The notes below the pieces were generated by a model. The model was not told the DNA's origin, did not search any database, and saw only the letters and a program-made list of their open reading frames with translations. Below, one piece after another: positions 34,112-36,280 of a stretch of 36,280 nt of DNA (position 1 is the stretch's first letter; each line of letters starts with the position of its first letter). This DNA is from Candidatus Peregrinibacteria bacterium CG_4_10_14_0_2_um_filter_38_24 (GTDB taxonomy: Bacteria > Patescibacteriota > Gracilibacteria > UBA1369 > LOWO2-01-FULL-3), in contig PFOM01000024.1 of the NCBI GenBank assembly GCA_002792535.1, forward strand, positions 1 to 36,280, read 5' to 3'. The position numbers and the translations under genes are program-made.

Positions 34112-34563
34112 GGAAAAAGTTTTAAACTGGCTGCTGATAATAGAGCCATTAAACTTTGTTTTTGTTGTAAATCCTACCAAGACTTTGGTGTTAATTTCAG
34201 TTGCACCACCAACCGCCTGTTGTCCTTTAACACGAAACCGTAGCTAGGCCATAGAGTTTGGATAAAGGCAGGACCGCATCCAGAAAGGTCTGGACATCTC
34301 CGGTATTCTAAAGCGAACTTCAGAATACCATCACCTCAGTGAGGACAGAGAGAGAAGTAAATTTTGCAGTCCTTATACAGGAAGATTGGAGAACTCCTCG
34401 TTGAGCTACAATCTTAAACGCTTTTTATTTTTATTTGTATTTTTGTGCGTTACCGCTTTTACTTCCCTCATCTCTCCACTCTTAGAAGAGATAAAGAAAA
34501 ATTTTTTATTTTTGTTTTATTTTTATAATGGAGTTACGACACTCAGATTTCGGCGCCAAAAGA

Positions 34564-34722
34564 TCATTTTGAGATATTTCTCAGGATCTTTACAGTGCGA
34601 CACGAGAATCTTTCAATCGCTTCTCCTTTTTGAACTTCTGTGATTTTAATGTGCAAGTGCTTTTCTAGGGCGTTGTGACTTTCTTGGGAGTGTTCAATAT
34701 TTTTTGTGAACTTTTTTCTCAT
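34564..34722 (-). other. Possible 52-codon frame within the RNA region
   Basis: ATG at 34722 opens a frame beginning MRKKFTKNIEHSQE and ending ILRNISK with a TGA stop at 34564. It would follow the promoter with only a 10-base leader. It matches no family I know. The TGA stop is unlike every intact gene in the window, so I list it as a candidate only. Confidence 0.2.
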
Positions 34723-34738
34723 CCACGAAAATCATATT

Positions 34739-34766
34739 AGTATATCCAATACACAAAATTTGTCAA
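34739..34766 (-). promoter_or_regulatory. Promoter of the minus-strand RNA
   Basis: Minus strand: TTGACA (34766-34761), a consensus -35, 16-base spacer, TATACT (34744-34739). Expected start is near 34732. It is among the best promoters in the window although no convincing protein gene follows. Confidence 0.75.
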
Positions 34767-34943
34767 AATTCTAATATAGACACAACTGAAATATTGTTGC
34801 AGAATAAAAATAGACATGGCTCAAGAAGCCACTAAATGACTCACGTCAAAACAGGCCATTCTGAGAAAAATCTTTTTTCGCTACATGAAATATATAAAAA
34901 TCTATAGATCTTTCATTCAACTCCATCAACATTCAAAGATTTA
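34767..34943. other. Gap between the HNH gene and the RNA promoter
   Basis: No gene seen. A weak hairpin TGGCT/AGCCA (34817-34831), followed on the minus strand by a T-rich stretch, may be the end of the HNH transcript. Confidence 0.4.
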
Positions 34944-36245
34944 TTATTTAGCATTCTTCATCTTATATCTCATAACAACAGAATCAATCTTCTCCTTCGC
35001 ATCCAACACTTCCCCGGTATATTTATCAATAACGCTCTCACATTCTGTTTTTTTCAAAACCCAATTTCCGGGAAGATCCTCTTCATTTGCAATACATCCA
35101 CCATGAATAAGATCGTGATGTTTCTTACAAAGAGGCACAATACTCTCAAAATCATGTCTCCTAAAAAGTGTAAACCTTTTAGTATGATGCAAAACAAAAC
35201 ATGGAAAATTACATTTCGGGAATCCACATTTATAAGAATACTTAGCCAAAATCTGACGCTTCAATGCCACAGGAATATGCCTACTTACCTCACCTTTCGC
35301 ATATCTCAAAAACCCAAGTTTCCCTCCATCCTCACCCTTTTTCCCCTCCAGTTTTTTCAAAAGCACTTCGAAAACCTCATTCCAGCTCAGATTCTGTTTT
35401 CGCTCTTTCTCAAGCCTTTGTTTAAACAAACGAAGTTTAAACTGAACATCAAGACTGGCATGAAAAAGAAAAATTTTATACCGCTCCTCCTGCTTCAAAT
35501 CAAAAGAATTAATCATAGCCCCACCATTAACCCAATTCACTCCAAACACCTCATTCAATCCCAATTGCATGCCACGACCAACATCAACAAAATTATTTGC
35601 CACTTGACCAACGCCAGACCTGTTTTTTAATTCAACGTATACGTTGGCATCATTTTCTCTTCGTTTTTGGCTTACATACGCCACGAGTGCCTGCTGAGGC
35701 AATGCCTCGATTTTCTTTGCCAAATATCCATCATTTTCTTTAGTTGCAATATAAGAAACCGTCTCAATCTTGCTCCAACTTTGCTTCCCCTCTTCAAATT
35801 GCCTCAATAAAATCGGTTTATCAGCAATCCTCCTCACCAATCTCAAAACCCTATCAACAGTAAATTCGCTCATTCCCGCCAACTTTTTTGCAAAATCATA
35901 AAGAGAAACAAAGCCCTTTTTTTTATAAAAAGATCTTTTTCCAACCTCCGGAAGCATAGCAACAAATTTTCGCACCCAAATTTTTGCATTCATTCCACAT
36001 TCCACACATTTTTTATACAATTGGTCGTCAGAAAGATCACAAATTCTTTTTCCAATAGCACTTGGCACAATTCCCTTTCCCTCCACAATTCCCTTTCCCT
36101 CCACACTTCCCTCCTGCACATCCACCCCACCATTATCCACATTCCGACCAATCACTTCATTCACATTTACAAGAAAACTTTTATCATTTTTTCCAACATT
36201 TTTATCCATAATCCCAAGATTAAAAATTACATCAAAATCATTCAT
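34944..36245 (-). CDS. HNH endonuclease, DUF222-like type
   Basis: The 433-residue protein has two recognisable parts. The central helical region (about 70-215) follows the DUF222-like pattern: an FYKKKGFVSLYDFAKKLAG segment, then FTVDRVLRLVRRIADKPILL. The C-terminal HNH nuclease core starts with SRHIPVALKRQILAKYSYKC. It has CGFPKC as the first zinc pair, HH in VLHHTKRF, and LCKKHHDLIHGG as the second part. Relatives are common in bacterial genomes, usually of unknown role and linked to mobile or repeat elements. Residues 46-57 hold the duplicated EGKGIV unit. No RuvC domain is seen, so it is not IscB or Cas9-like. The promoter would lie past the window edge. Confidence 0.8.
   Translation of the reverse strand: MNDFDVIFNLGIMDKNVGKNDKSFLVNVNEVIGRNVDNGGVDVQEGSVEGKGIVEGKGIVPSAIGKRICDLSDDQLYKKCVECGMNAKIWVRKFVAMLPEVGKRSFYKKKGFVSLYDFAKKLAGMSEFTVDRVLRLVRRIADKPILLRQFEEGKQSWSKIETVSYIATKENDGYLAKKIEALPQQALVAYVSQKRRENDANVYVELKNRSGVGQVANNFVDVGRGMQLGLNEVFGVNWVNGGAMINSFDLKQEERYKIFLFHASLDVQFKLRLFKQRLEKERKQNLSWNEVFEVLLKKLEGKKGEDGGKLGFLRYAKGEVSRHIPVALKRQILAKYSYKCGFPKCNFPCFVLHHTKRFTLFRRHDFESIVPLCKKHHDLIHGGCIANEEDLPGNWVLKKTECESVIDKYTGEVLDAKEKIDSVVMRYKMKNAK
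36067..36102. repeat. Two-copy 18-base tandem repeat in the HNH gene
   Basis: CAATTCCCTTTCCCTCCA occurs twice in a row (36067-36084 and 36085-36102), with a decayed third copy after it. It keeps the frame and encodes the duplicated EGKGIV unit on the minus strand. Confidence 0.85.
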
Positions 36246-36280
36246 ACCAAATCAACATTAAATTTTTCTAAATTATTATT

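Larger units (their letters stand above)
34089..34735 (-). ncRNA. Putative structured non-coding RNA of unrecognised family
   Basis: Minus-strand transcript bounded by the promoter at 34766-34739 and the terminator at 34111-34089. The most folded part is about 34415-34089. A 12-bp hairpin with a UUCG loop (34302-34329) pairs fully only on the minus strand, because a G-U pair there is an A-C mismatch on the plus strand. TCCAGA/TCTGGA (34279-34294) is a second hairpin. CCTG-CCTTTA pairs with TAAAGG-CAGG around a GGTTTCG-containing loop (34272-34216). AAGATTG/CAATCTT (34415-34382) closes another stem. I could not match RNase P, tmRNA, SRP or 6S RNA signatures. The 5' part may hold a 52-codon frame instead. 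Confidence 0.55.

Noticed and set aside
34386-34643. Plus-strand 85-codon frame with a hydrophobic start
   Set aside because: It is antisense to the folded RNA, spans A/T-rich low-complexity sequence, has no promoter, and resembles no family.
34089-34735. RNase P RNA, tmRNA, SRP RNA or self-splicing intron
   Set aside because: Partial matches such as GAGGGAAGT or GGTTTCG occur but the paired partner motifs (ACAGAA region, CCA end, tag peptide, intron core) are missing.
35103-35630. Long plus-strand frame opposite the HNH gene
   Set aside because: It is the mirror of a clear HNH coding region; its composition (Lys/Phe/Thr-rich, no motif) is that of an antisense shadow.
36067-36102. Tandem 18-base repeat as a CRISPR or regulatory repeat
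   Set aside because: It is only two copies without spacers and lies in frame within the HNH gene.
34944-36245. IscB/OMEGA or Cas9-like system
   Set aside because: Only an HNH core is present; there is no RuvC motif, no bridge helix and no CRISPR array, and the RNA lies downstream with its own promoter.
237-36245. TGA recoded as glycine (code 25)
   Set aside because: All conserved proteins are full length in the standard code with no in-frame TGA needed.

Overview
The window is A/T-rich bacterial chromosome in the standard genetic code. It carries about 52 intact protein genes and one apparently broken one. The long ribosomal-protein block (S10-spc-alpha) has no rpmD (L30), genes start without visible Shine-Dalgarno sequences, there are lineage-specific hypotheticals, and the pyrimidine genes are compact. 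Together these point to a small-genome member of the Candidate Phyla Radiation, possibly close to Peregrinibacteria/Gracilibacteria. That placement is an inference from gene content, not a phylogeny. TGA never ends an intact gene here (47 TAA, 5 TAG).

Layout. 1-2.6 kb: a DsrE-like protein, a secreted Met-rich SHOCT protein, a frameshifted DUF5678-like mini-gene and an AEC transporter. 2.6-4 kb: tuf with its own promoter and terminator. 4-5.3 kb: two unrecognised minus-strand genes, each with a good promoter. 5.4-16.6 kb: rpsJ behind a leader with a terminator hairpin, an intruding mgtC-family gene, a fresh promoter, then rplC-D-W-B, rpsS, rplV, rpsC, rplP, rpmC, rpsQ, rplN-X-E, rpsN, rpsH, rplF-R, rpsE, rplO, secY. 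16.6-22.4 kb: adk-map, then infA-rpmJ-rpsM-K-D-rpoA-rplQ-rplM-rpsI. 22.4-26.2 kb: a strongly self-complementary spacer, then trmD, a degenerate P-type ATPase homologue, a DUF167 gene and rsmA.

26.2-33.9 kb is a divergent pyrimidine locus. pyrD-pyrK-pyrE-pyrF run on the minus strand; pyrB-pyrC-(TauE-like)-carA run on the plus strand. Together they cover UMP synthesis from carbamoyl phosphate, plus the glutaminase subunit that feeds carbamoyl-phosphate synthase. carB is not in the window.

33.9-36.3 kb: a roughly 650-nt minus-strand region bounded by a strong promoter and a strong terminator and containing a densely folded segment. I read it as a probable structured non-coding RNA of unrecognised family. 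Upstream of it on the same strand lies an HNH endonuclease gene of the DUF222-like type.

The best candidates for something undescribed are the minus-strand RNA near 34.1-34.7 kb, the catalytically dead P-type ATPase that keeps its C-terminal membrane half, the self-complementary trmD leader, and the rpsJ leader attenuator. No tRNA, rRNA, CRISPR array or insertion sequence was seen.
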